Source of the DNA: JBGPIK01 sp041484845
GTDB taxonomy: Bacteria > Desulfobacterota > Binatia > UBA9968
Direction: 5' to 3'
DNA: 18,754 nt
Assembly (NCBI GenBank): GCA_041484845.1
Contig: JBGPIK010000090.1
Coordinates: 1 to 18,754, forward strand
The position numbers and the translations under genes were made by a program. The notes under the pieces are model-generated. The model saw only the letters and a list, made by a program, of their open reading frames with translations, was not told the origin of the DNA and searched no databases. The stretch's first letter is position 1; each line of letters begins with the position of its first letter. Positions 12,086 through 18,754 of the stretch are shown here, piece by piece.

Positions 12086-12113
12086 GGTTCAAATCCACTC
12101 GCCCCGACCATTT
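12086..12113 (+). repeat. attR core (28-bp direct repeat, copy 2)
   Basis: An exact copy of the tRNA-Pro 3' end at 2896-2923, from the T arm through CCA plus TTT. Bases upstream of it do not form the rest of a tRNA, so this is a 3' remnant and not a gene. It marks the right end of the element; host sequence resumes at 12114 with a T-rich stretch that was probably the original downstream region of tRNA-Pro. Confidence 0.93.
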
Positions 12114-12140
12114 CTTTTCTCTGTCAAAAATAAGCTATAA

Positions 12141-13409
12141 TTAATTTGCGCATTGTCGGATCGCCGTGATCCGTTCGGCCGGCGTCGGATGAGAATAATG
12201 GTAGGCGGAATACCATGGGTGCGGTGTCAAATTGGATAAATTTTTGACGGTCAATTTGATGAGCGCCTCTTCCATCGGCTTGCCATCGTGTAGAGTAATT
12301 GCGGCGAAGCGATCAGCTTCATACTCATGTTTGCGCGACAAGAGATTCATCAGCGGGCCTAAGTAAAATGTGAATGGACTCGATACCAAAGTAAAAAGCA
12401 CGAGCGCGCCCTGATTGGATGGGCTCTTCAGACCGAAGGCGAAAAAGAACGGCTTGTAATCGACCAGCAGGCTTAGAACAAACAATCCCAAGAATAGAAA
12501 TACCGTCTGAATGACTAACATCCGGCGGATGTGTTTCATCTTGTAGTGGCCCATTTCGTGCGCTAGCACCGCTAGCCCCTGATCAATCGTCATTTGATCA
12601 ATCAGAGTATCGAACAACACGATGCGCTTGGCTCTTCCAATGCCGGTGAAATACGCGTTGGAGTGGGCCGAGCGTCGTGATCCGTCCATGGAGAATATTC
12701 CACTGGTTTTGAAGCCGACTTGCTGCGCCAGCGCCAATATGCGACTGCGCAGTTCGCCTTCCTTCAGCGGCTCAAACTTATTGAACAGCGGCGCAATCAG
12801 CGCCGGATAAATGGTAACGAGGAGCAATTGGAACCCGGAAATGAACACAAACGCCCAGAGCCACCAATGACGACCGGTCTTCTCCATTAGCCAAAATACG
12901 ACGTAGAGAAAAGGCGCCCCGATCAGCAGGCCGAGTAAAAGACCTTTCAGTTTGTCGGCAATGTAGAGGTTTGCTGTCGTTTTGTTAAAACCAAAACGCG
13001 CTTCAAGTCCGAAAGTTGCGTAAACATCCGTAGGCAGGCTGGCCAACAAGAAGACGAATCCGACGGCGAAACACAAAATTATTCCCGAAGCGTAAGGGAG
13101 AGGCAATAGCCACTTTGCCAACCCATCGGAGCGCCGGTTGAGAAAAGGCAGCAAGCCGCTAAACAAAATAATGAGCATGACCATGCGGCTGTAGGGTTCC
13201 GCCCAGCGCTGGAACTGTCCCTTGGCAATCGTGTATTGGACTGATTTTTCATACTCGGCTGGACTGATTTTACCTTGAAAAAAATCGGGGATTTTCTTTT
13301 CCCGCCAATGAGCCCCAACGTACTCTAAGTTTCGCTCGTTGAGAACGAACTCAATGACGAACTCCAACACAAATAAGGCAAGGAACGCACCAATAATGAG
13401 TTGTTCCAT
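12141..13409 (-). CDS. M48 family zinc metalloprotease, Ste24/CAAX protease type
   Basis: An integral membrane protease of the Ste24 (M48A) type, 422 residues from the ATG at 13409; the same frame is open to 13433, and homology to the M48 N-terminal domain starts at MEQLIIGAFLALFVLEF, so the inner start is preferred. There are six or seven membrane segments. The zinc motif HEMGH (292-296 counted from 13433) and the third ligand Glu370 in EYEADRFA are both present, as is the Ste24 signature SMDGSRRSAHSNAYFTGIG. In bacteria these enzymes take part in membrane protein quality control; prenylation-linked CAAX processing is not expected. It stands at the host side of attR, with its stop 27 bases from the repeat, and shares direction with clpA. 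Confidence 0.9.
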   Translation of the reverse strand: MEQLIIGAFLALFVLEFVIEFVLNERNLEYVGAHWREKKIPDFFQGKISPAEYEKSVQYTIAKGQFQRWAEPYSRMVMLIILFSGLLPFLNRRSDGLAKWLLPLPYASGIILCFAVGFVFLLASLPTDVYATFGLEARFGFNKTTANLYIADKLKGLLLGLLIGAPFLYVVFWLMEKTGRHWWLWAFVFISGFQLLLVTIYPALIAPLFNKFEPLKEGELRSRILALAQQVGFKTSGIFSMDGSRRSAHSNAYFTGIGRAKRIVLFDTLIDQMTIDQGLAVLAHEMGHYKMKHIRRMLVIQTVFLFLGLFVLSLLVDYKPFFFAFGLKSPSNQGALVLFTLVSSPFTFYLGPLMNLLSRKHEYEADRFAAITLHDGKPMEEALIKLTVKNLSNLTPHPWYSAYHYSHPTPAERITAIRQCAN

Positions 13410-13465
13410 TGTCAGGAGCATGGATAACGGCAAGAACCGGCGGGGTCAAAACGAGAGATAGTCCA

Positions 13466-15718
13466 TTAGGAAGTAAGCGGACTGTAGGTAAACACGGGCT
13501 TGCCTTCGTTCTCATCGACTTCAACTTTGCCGCCGTTCTGCAGTTTGCCGAAGAGGATTTCCTCTGCCAACACCCTTTTGATTTCGTTTTGAATCAAACG
13601 TGCCATAGGCCGCGCTCCAAACGCCGGGTCATAGCCTCTTTCCGCAAACCATCGCCGAGCCTTTACGGTAAGCTGCAAAAACACTTTTTTTTCATTGAGC
13701 TGCTGGTCAAGTTCCATGATGAATTTGTCGACCACCCGTTCGACGTTTTCCATGCTCAGCGCATTGAACACGACCATGGCATCAAGGCGGTTGCGAAACT
13801 CTGGGCTAAACATCTTCTCGATGGCTTCTTTGCCCTTGCCGGCATTGGAATGGGCGCCAAACCCTAATGGCGCTCCGCTCATTTCACGGGCGCCGGCATT
13901 AGTCGTCATAACCAAAATAATGTTACGAAAGTCAGCTTTCTTGCCATTATTGTCCGTAAGCGTCGCATGGTCCATCACCTGGAGCAGGATATTAAATAGG
14001 TCCGGGTGAGCCTTTTCAATTTCGTCGAGCAACAAGACGGCATGCGGATTCCTGTTGATCGCGTCCGTTAGTAAACCGCCTTGATCGAAGCCCACATACC
14101 CGGGCGGGGCGCCAATCAGACGCGATACTGTGTGCTTTTCCATATATTCGCTCATATCGAAGCGAATAAACTCGACCCCCATATTGTGCGCCAACTGCTT
14201 CGCCATCTCGGTTTTGCCTACACCGGTCGGGCCGGAGAAGAGAAAACAACCAATGGGTTTCTCTGGGTGACCCAAACCGGAACGGGAGAGCTTGATCGTT
14301 CCGGCAAGCATTTCGATGGCGGCATCTTGACCGAACACGACGAGTTTAAGGTCGCGCTCGAGATTCTGTAATTGCTCCTTATCTGAGGTTGAGACGCTGC
14401 GCGGGGGAATTTTGGCCATCTTGGCGACGATTTTCTCAATGTCTTTCGTGCCGATTGTTTTCTTGCGTTTCTCCGGCGGTTGAATCTTCACGGCCGCGCC
14501 CACCTCGTCGATCACGTCAATGGCTTTATCCGGCAAGCAGCGGTCATTAATGTGCTTGGCGGAAAGCTGCACCGCTGCGCGAATCGCGTTAGTGGTATAC
14601 TGAACGCCGTGGTGCTTCTCATAATGAGGCTTCAGACCTTCCAGGATTTTGTAGGCTTCTTCTTGGCTAGGCTCCGGAATTTCGATTTTTTGAAAACGAC
14701 GCGCCAGGGCGCGGTCACGCTCAAAGTAACTCTTATAGTCATGATAGGTTGTGGACCCGATACACTTGAGCTCGCCGGATGCCAAGGCGGGCTTCAATAT
14801 ATTTGAAGCATCCATCGAACCACCACTGGTAGCGCCGGCGCCCACGATGGTGTGAATTTCGTCGATAAAAAGAATGGTATTCGGCTGTTTTTTAAGATCC
14901 GCCAACACTCCCTTCAAACGAGCTTCGAAATCGCCGCGAAACTTCGTCCCGGCAAGTAAAGCTCCCATATCAAGAGCATAAATAACCGCATTCTTGAGCA
15001 CGTCGGGGACTTCGCCGCAGTGAATCTTTAACGCCAAACCTTCGGCAAGTGCGGTTTTGCCGACGCCGGGATCACCGACGTAAATTGGATTATTTTTGCG
15101 CCGCCGGCATAATATATGAATCGTCCGCTCAATCTCGTCGTGTCGACCGATCAAGGGATCAATACTTCCTTGAGCCGCCTTTTCGATCAGGTTAACCGCA
15201 AACGCCTCCAAGGGATGGATCCGTTGCGCTGGCTTTTCCTCATCGCTCTGCTCATCATCACTTTGCGGCCATTCCCCTGTATTGGCGTTCTTCGCAATAC
15301 CGTGAGAAACAAAGTTAACCATGTCGAAGCGGGTCATGCCCTGCTGTTCCAACAGGTAGACCGCATAGGAGTCAGGCTCGCGGTACATGGCGATCAGCAG
15401 ATTTCCTCCGTTGATCTCCTTTTTTTCAGCCGACTGAGCATGGATGACGGCTCTTTGCAGCACCCGATGAAAGCTCAGTGTCTGCTGCGGTTCCTGATTT
15501 AGACCGTCCGGTAAGACTTCCAAATGGCCTATGAAGAATTCCTCCAAAGATTTGTTGAGCCGATCAATGTCGCCCCCGCAATTAACGATCACGCCGCTGG
15601 CATCCTTGTCTTGCAACAAAGCATAGAGAAGATGCTCCAAACAAACGTATTCATGCCGCCGTCGCTTCGCTTCATTCAATGCCTTGTTTAGGGTACCTTC
15701 AAGTTCTTTGCTGATCAT
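13466..15718 (-). CDS. clpA: ATP-dependent Clp protease ATP-binding subunit ClpA
   Basis: ClpA unfolds substrates and feeds them to the ClpP peptidase. The 750-residue protein has an N-terminal double Clp-N repeat (about 1-145), a first AAA+ module with Walker A GDPGVGKT (215-222) and Walker B LFIDEIH (Asp286, Glu287), and a second with Walker A GPTGVGKT (496-503) and Walker B LLLDEIEKAHPD (561-572). Arg-containing sensor segments follow (FRNRLDA, then GARPMARLI). It lacks the long coiled-coil middle domain of ClpB, so it is ClpA and not ClpB. The ClpP-docking loop reads PLGFGAH (LGF at 618-620), the variant usual for ClpA outside enterics. It starts one base after the clpS stop and is translated with it. 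Confidence 0.96.
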   Translation of the reverse strand: MISKELEGTLNKALNEAKRRRHEYVCLEHLLYALLQDKDASGVIVNCGGDIDRLNKSLEEFFIGHLEVLPDGLNQEPQQTLSFHRVLQRAVIHAQSAEKKEINGGNLLIAMYREPDSYAVYLLEQQGMTRFDMVNFVSHGIAKNANTGEWPQSDDEQSDEEKPAQRIHPLEAFAVNLIEKAAQGSIDPLIGRHDEIERTIHILCRRRKNNPIYVGDPGVGKTALAEGLALKIHCGEVPDVLKNAVIYALDMGALLAGTKFRGDFEARLKGVLADLKKQPNTILFIDEIHTIVGAGATSGGSMDASNILKPALASGELKCIGSTTYHDYKSYFERDRALARRFQKIEIPEPSQEEAYKILEGLKPHYEKHHGVQYTTNAIRAAVQLSAKHINDRCLPDKAIDVIDEVGAAVKIQPPEKRKKTIGTKDIEKIVAKMAKIPPRSVSTSDKEQLQNLERDLKLVVFGQDAAIEMLAGTIKLSRSGLGHPEKPIGCFLFSGPTGVGKTEMAKQLAHNMGVEFIRFDMSEYMEKHTVSRLIGAPPGYVGFDQGGLLTDAINRNPHAVLLLDEIEKAHPDLFNILLQVMDHATLTDNNGKKADFRNIILVMTTNAGAREMSGAPLGFGAHSNAGKGKEAIEKMFSPEFRNRLDAMVVFNALSMENVERVVDKFIMELDQQLNEKKVFLQLTVKARRWFAERGYDPAFGARPMARLIQNEIKRVLAEEILFGKLQNGGKVEVDENEGKPVFTYSPLTS

Positions 15719-15719
15719 G

Positions 15720-16034
15720 CTACGCCTCTTCCATGGTACATTTCAGCGGATATTCGTGCTGTCGCGCTAAATTTTCGACCAGCGTGACCTTCGTTTCTGC
15801 GATTTCGTACGTGTACACCCCCGCCACGCCGATTCCTTTCTTGTGAACATGGAGCATGATTTGAACGGCTTCAGTATGTTCCTTATGGAAAACGTACTGC
15901 AGAACCTGCACGACGAACTCCTTGGTAGTATAATCGTCATTGTGCAGTAAAACTTTGTAGAGGGGAGGTTTTTTTAATTTTTTTTGGGTTTCGGTGACCA
16001 GTCCGTGGTCAAATTCTGTTTCCCTGCGGCTCAT
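15720..16034 (-). CDS. clpS: ClpS adaptor of the N-end rule pathway
   Basis: ClpS binds proteins with destabilising N-terminal residues and delivers them to ClpA. From the ATG at 16034 it is 104 residues, the usual length; the frame is open a further 14 codons to 16076, but those residues have no counterpart in the family, and AGGGAGG lies about 12 bases before the inner start. Seen: LLHNDDYTTKEFVVQVLQ with the Asn-Asp-Asp of the binding pocket, MLHVHKKGIGVAGVYTYEIAE with the pocket His, and the C-terminal HEYPLKCTMEEA. Its stop is one base from clpA, so the two are in one operon. The N-terminal extension is charged, as needed for transfer to ClpA. Confidence 0.94.
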   Translation of the reverse strand: MSRRETEFDHGLVTETQKKLKKPPLYKVLLHNDDYTTKEFVVQVLQYVFHKEHTEAVQIMLHVHKKGIGVAGVYTYEIAETKVTLVENLARQHEYPLKCTMEEA

Positions 16035-16172
16035 GGTCTTTTGGCGCCTCCCTGGGAATGAAAGTAAATCTAACATGGTAGAGTGCAGACTCGCAATCCT
16101 CCCGATGTTTTAACCACACCCTTAATTTGCTCGGCAAAAAAATGTATATTGGCAGTGGAATTTCTAGCTACG

Positions 16173-16192
16173 TCGGCTTTAATGAAAGCCGA
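16173..16192 (+). promoter_or_regulatory. Hairpin in the leader of the CBS gene
   Basis: A perfect 8-bp stem, TCGGCTTT (16173-16180) with AAAGCCGA (16185-16192), and a 4-base AATG loop, six bases before the ribosome site GGAGG. There is no T-run, so it is not a terminator; it may stabilise the mRNA or modulate ribosome access. Confidence 0.5.
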
Positions 16193-16209
16193 GTTTATGG
16201 AGGTATGCC

Positions 16210-17070
16210 ATGCTTTCCAACAAAGTTAGCGAGATTATGACCACCAATCTCACTACCACACCTGTTGCAACACCCATTTTTGAGGTTATGCAGAGGATGT
16301 CTGTCGAAGATATCGGCCGCATTATTGTAACCGATAATCAGGTCCCCGTGGGGATCTTTACCGAGAGAGACGTTTTGAAGCGAGTCGTTAATGCCGGCAT
16401 CGATACGAGAAAAACAAGCGTCAAAGAGGTGATGACCTCACCCATACGGGCAGTGCGCGAGGAAACCCACATCGTTGAAGCCTTTGCGAAGATGTTTAAG
16501 GGCCATTACCGACACCTGATGGTCCGCGGAAAACGGGGGCGCATCGTCGGCATTGTGTCTATGCGCCGCATTCTTAAACTTGCTGTTGAGCTTGGGCAAG
16601 GGTTGAGTGAAACCACGACACTAGGCAGCCTCACGACAGCTGCTGTTAATACGGTTGAAGAGTCTTGGTCCGTATACGATACCGTTGACTTGATGGTCAA
16701 AAAGGAGGCTAGCGCTGTCGTCGTTGCTGTCAGGGGTAAACCCGAAGGGATTTTCACCGAAAGGGACGTGCTCAAACGCGTCGCCACGAAAGAAATCGAC
16801 ACCAAGAAAACGACCGTAAATGAAGTAATGACCGCGCCATTGCTCATAATGCCCGATACGGCGTTGATCGGCGACGCACTTGGCGAAATGTACCGGCGCG
16901 ACATCAGAAACCTGCCTGTGCGTGGCCGCGATGAGAATCTTGTCGGTCTCGTATCCATGTCCGATATTTTGCAATATGCGCGAGCCTTCGATATCGATGA
17001 AAAAGTCCGGCGCACTTGGAAAGAGGTTGCCGAATATCTCGCTAACGAAGACCAGTACACACCAGGGTAA
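16210..17070 (+). CDS. Four-CBS-domain (double Bateman module) protein
   Basis: A 286-residue protein made only of four CBS domains (about 5-60, 70-130, 138-195 and 203-265), which form two Bateman modules. The second half repeats the first: VPVGIFTERDVLKRV against KPEGIFTERDVLKRV, and KTSVKEVMTSPI against KTTVNEVMTAPL, so it arose by internal duplication. CBS pairs usually bind adenosine nucleotides and act as energy sensors; the [T/S]-x-x-D motifs FTERD and MSDI fit ligand contacts. No catalytic or DNA-binding domain is attached, so it probably regulates a partner protein, perhaps the oxidoreductase encoded next (inference). GGAGG six bases before the ATG is a good ribosome site. Confidence 0.92.
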   Translation: MLSNKVSEIMTTNLTTTPVATPIFEVMQRMSVEDIGRIIVTDNQVPVGIFTERDVLKRVVNAGIDTRKTSVKEVMTSPIRAVREETHIVEAFAKMFKGHYRHLMVRGKRGRIVGIVSMRRILKLAVELGQGLSETTTLGSLTTAAVNTVEESWSVYDTVDLMVKKEASAVVVAVRGKPEGIFTERDVLKRVATKEIDTKKTTVNEVMTAPLLIMPDTALIGDALGEMYRRDIRNLPVRGRDENLVGLVSMSDILQYARAFDIDEKVRRTWKEVAEYLANEDQYTPG

Positions 17071-17074
17071 TACG

Positions 17075-17102
17075 TTGTCTTGCAAGGGAAATATGCTAGA
17101 CT
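17075..17102 (+). promoter_or_regulatory. Putative promoter of the oxidoreductase gene
   Basis: TTGTCT (17075-17080), a 16-base spacer and TAGACT (17097-17102) lie in the 67-base gap after the CBS gene, with a ribosome site AAGGAGG at 17124-17130. The boxes are moderate matches, so read-through from the CBS gene is equally possible. Confidence 0.4.
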
Positions 17103-17137
17103 GAAAAAGTTTTTAGGAAGCTTAAGGAGGTTAGATT

Positions 17138-18754
17138 TTGGACACGCCTGCTATTAATGATCTCAACCTATGTGTCGCCACTGAAAACGGTTCCGGCAGC
17201 GCCTCATCGAACAACGTTCTATTTAAGGCGATATTCAAAATGGGGATTCCCTGTTCGTCGAAGAATATGTTTCCGTCGAATATTCAGGGCCTGCCGACAT
17301 GGTATCAGATTCGCGCCTCGGCCGAGGGTTACTTAAGTCGTAAGGACGTGATCGATGTCATGGTCATGTTCAATGACGTCACGGCCGCCAAGGATATTCA
17401 TCGCGTCCGTGATGGCGGCTTGATCCTATACGATGATTCTACGCCTCTGCCTGCCCAGCTGAAACGTGAAGGCGTGCAGTATATCGGCATTCCAGCCAAC
17501 AAGCTGGTAACCAAATTGGTTCCGGCTTCACCACTGCGAGCTAAGCAACGCAACATGGTCTACGTTGGCGCTCTGGCATATCTATTCGGCATCGACATGG
17601 AGGTGATCAAGGCCGTATTGGAAGACACCTTTGGGAAAAAACCTGCGGTGATCGAATCCAACCTCATTTGCATAGACTCCGGGTATCAATACCTGAAAGA
17701 AAAAGGAGCTACGCAAAATATTGCCCGGCTCGAGGTTATCCCGAACGGCAACAAGGGCAAAATCATTACGGACGGGAATAGCGTCGCGGCGCTGGGAGCA
17801 ATTTATGGCGGCGCGTCTGTCATTTGTTGGTACCCGATCACGCCATCCAGTTCGCTCGCTGAGGCCCTTGAGTATTATCTTCCACGCCTGCGCAAACAAA
17901 AAGACGGTAAGCGCGCTTACGCTATCGTTCAAGCTGAAGACGAAATTGCCGCTTGCAGCATGATCGTCGGTGCCGGCTGGGCCGGCGCTCGCTCGATGAC
18001 CTCTACGTCGGGGCCCGGGCTCTCGTTGATGAGTGAATCCATCGGCTTGGCCTACTACGCGGAAATCCCGTGTGTCTTCTTCATTATTCAGCGTGGCGGC
18101 CCGTCCACGGGTCTGCCGACCCGTACTCAACAGGCCGACATTTCACTCATGTACGGCGCTTCCCATGGCGATACACGTCACATCGTCTTGATTCCCCACG
18201 ATATGAACTCATGTTTTGATTTCGCGCGACGGAGTTTCGATGTAGCCGACCGTTTTCAAACTCCGACTTTCGTCGCCATGGATCTCGACCTCGGCATGAA
18301 TCTATGGTCTTCAGAGCCGATCAAGCTGCAGAAGGAGCCTTTTGATTTCGGTAAGCGTTTAAATGCCGAGCAACTCGAGCAGTGGTCCAAAACGGGGAAA
18401 AAGTTTCGCCGCTATTTCGATCAAGACGGCGACGGTATTCCCTATCGGACTGTGCCGGGTAATACGCACCGTTCGGCATCCTATTTTACCCGCGGTTCGG
18501 GCCACGACGCCGACGCCAAATATTCCGAAGATGAGAATGATTACAAGTACATTCTTGACCGGCTGCGCAAAAAATTTGAAACGGCGCGGAAGTACGTGCC
18601 CAAGCCGATTATCGAAAAGGAAAAGGGCGTCAAAACCGGAATCATCTGTTATGGCTCCAGCTATGAGCCGGTGCGCGAAGCGCGCGACCGGTTGCGTGCC
18701 GCTGGTCTGAAAACCAATTATATGCTGATCCGTGCTTTGCCCCTGACCAGCGAG
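17138..18754 (+). CDS. 2-oxoacid:acceptor oxidoreductase, fused gamma-alpha subunit (3' end missing)
   Basis: Thiamine-diphosphate-dependent 2-oxoacid:ferredoxin oxidoreductases convert a 2-oxoacid and CoA to acyl-CoA with ferredoxin as electron acceptor. 539 residues are present and the frame runs off the window. The N-terminal gamma-type domain has ATENGSGSASSNNVLFKAIF, NIQGLPTWYQIR and DVMVMFND; from about residue 210 the alpha-type domain has GNSVAALGAIYGG, WYPITPSSSLAEAL, TSTSGPGLSLMSESIGLA and GPSTGLPTRTQQADI. The start is TTG: it has a full AAGGAGG seven bases upstream, an in-frame TAG two codons before, and no ATG until residue 37. Substrate (pyruvate, 2-oxoglutarate or other) cannot be told without the partner subunit. 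A thiamine-binding beta subunit is expected right after the window. Confidence 0.9.
   Translation, partial: MDTPAINDLNLCVATENGSGSASSNNVLFKAIFKMGIPCSSKNMFPSNIQGLPTWYQIRASAEGYLSRKDVIDVMVMFNDVTAAKDIHRVRDGGLILYDDSTPLPAQLKREGVQYIGIPANKLVTKLVPASPLRAKQRNMVYVGALAYLFGIDMEVIKAVLEDTFGKKPAVIESNLICIDSGYQYLKEKGATQNIARLEVIPNGNKGKIITDGNSVAALGAIYGGASVICWYPITPSSSLAEALEYYLPRLRKQKDGKRAYAIVQAEDEIAACSMIVGAGWAGARSMTSTSGPGLSLMSESIGLAYYAEIPCVFFIIQRGGPSTGLPTRTQQADISLMYGASHGDTRHIVLIPHDMNSCFDFARRSFDVADRFQTPTFVAMDLDLGMNLWSSEPIKLQKEPFDFGKRLNAEQLEQWSKTGKKFRRYFDQDGDGIPYRTVPGNTHRSASYFTRGSGHDADAKYSEDENDYKYILDRLRKKFETARKYVPKPIIEKEKGVKTGIICYGSSYEPVREARDRLRAAGLKTNYMLIRALPLTSE

Larger units (their letters stand above)
2896..12113. 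mobile_element. Integrated satellite-like element in tRNA-Pro
   Basis: A 9,218-bp segment bounded by a 28-bp direct repeat of the tRNA-Pro 3' end. It encodes a DUF3596-type tyrosine integrase next to the tRNA, an XRE regulator, a HicBA-type pair, two AlpA/excisionase-like HTH proteins, a CHC2-Toprim-DUF3631 primase-helicase, a zinc-ribbon protein, membrane proteins and a possible terminase-small-subunit relative. The genes on both sides are ordinary host genes. I see no capsid, tail, portal, large terminase, relaxase or type IV secretion gene. Integrase plus autonomous replication plus no virion genes is the plan of P4-like and PICI-like phage satellites and of small integrative plasmids; which of these it is remains inference. 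Boundaries and mobility are well supported, the satellite label less so. Confidence 0.88.

Noticed and set aside
12081..12110. Second tRNA-Pro gene
   Set aside because: Only the T-arm and acceptor 3' half are present; upstream bases do not form D or anticodon arms, so it is the attR remnant.
11723..12133. Rightward open frame across the right end and attR
   Set aside because: It is antisense to the HTH gene start and runs through palindromes, a terminator and the tRNA remnant; the protein composition is not plausible.
13466..15718. ClpB disaggregase instead of ClpA
   Set aside because: No coiled-coil middle domain, a ClpP-docking LGF loop is present, and clpS precedes it directly.

Overview
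The window is bacterial chromosome interrupted by a 9.2 kb integrated element. The host genes (fmt-rsmB-rpe, a Ste24-like M48 protease, clpS-clpA, a four-CBS protein and a fused 2-oxoacid:acceptor oxidoreductase subunit) suggest a Gram-negative lineage with partly anaerobic-type metabolism. It resembles Deltaproteobacteria/Desulfobacterota, Methylomirabilota or similar uncultivated phyla, but the exact lineage cannot be fixed from the sequence alone.

Left host segment (1-2920): the 3' part of fmt, then rsmB and rpe packed with overlapping or abutting ends, then tRNA-Pro(CGG) with an encoded CCA.

Integrated element (2896-12113): it is bounded by a 28-bp direct repeat that copies the 3' end of the tRNA-Pro gene (2896-2923 and 12086-12113). 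Its gene groups are: (a) a leftward XRE regulator plus tyrosine integrase, with the int reading frame ending inside the antisense strand of the tRNA; (b) a divergent HicB/HicA-type toxin-antitoxin pair; (c) a leftward replication operon with an AlpA-like HTH protein, a 54-residue protein, a CHC2-Toprim-DUF3631 primase-helicase, an 85-residue protein and a second excisionase-like HTH protein, with iteron-like repeats just after the primase; (d) a rightward zinc-ribbon protein; (e) a tandemly duplicated multi-pass membrane protein gene, one copy intact-looking and one short and split; (f) another membrane protein; (g) a small HTH protein that may be a terminase-small-subunit relative. No capsid, tail, portal, large terminase or conjugation gene is visible, so the element best fits a phage-satellite-like or mobilisable integrative element of a type I do not recognise.

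The most striking point is the end structure of the element. The attachment core lies inside the int coding frame. In the reconstructed excised circle, int would end with a different short tail, read from the right end of the element, and its stop codon would touch a strong intrinsic terminator. In the integrated state that terminator is about 9 kb away, and int instead ends with codons borrowed from antisense tRNA-Pro.

Right host segment (12114-18754): leftward M48 protease, clpA and clpS, then rightward CBS-domain protein and a TTG-started 2-oxoacid:acceptor oxidoreductase gene that runs off the end of the window.
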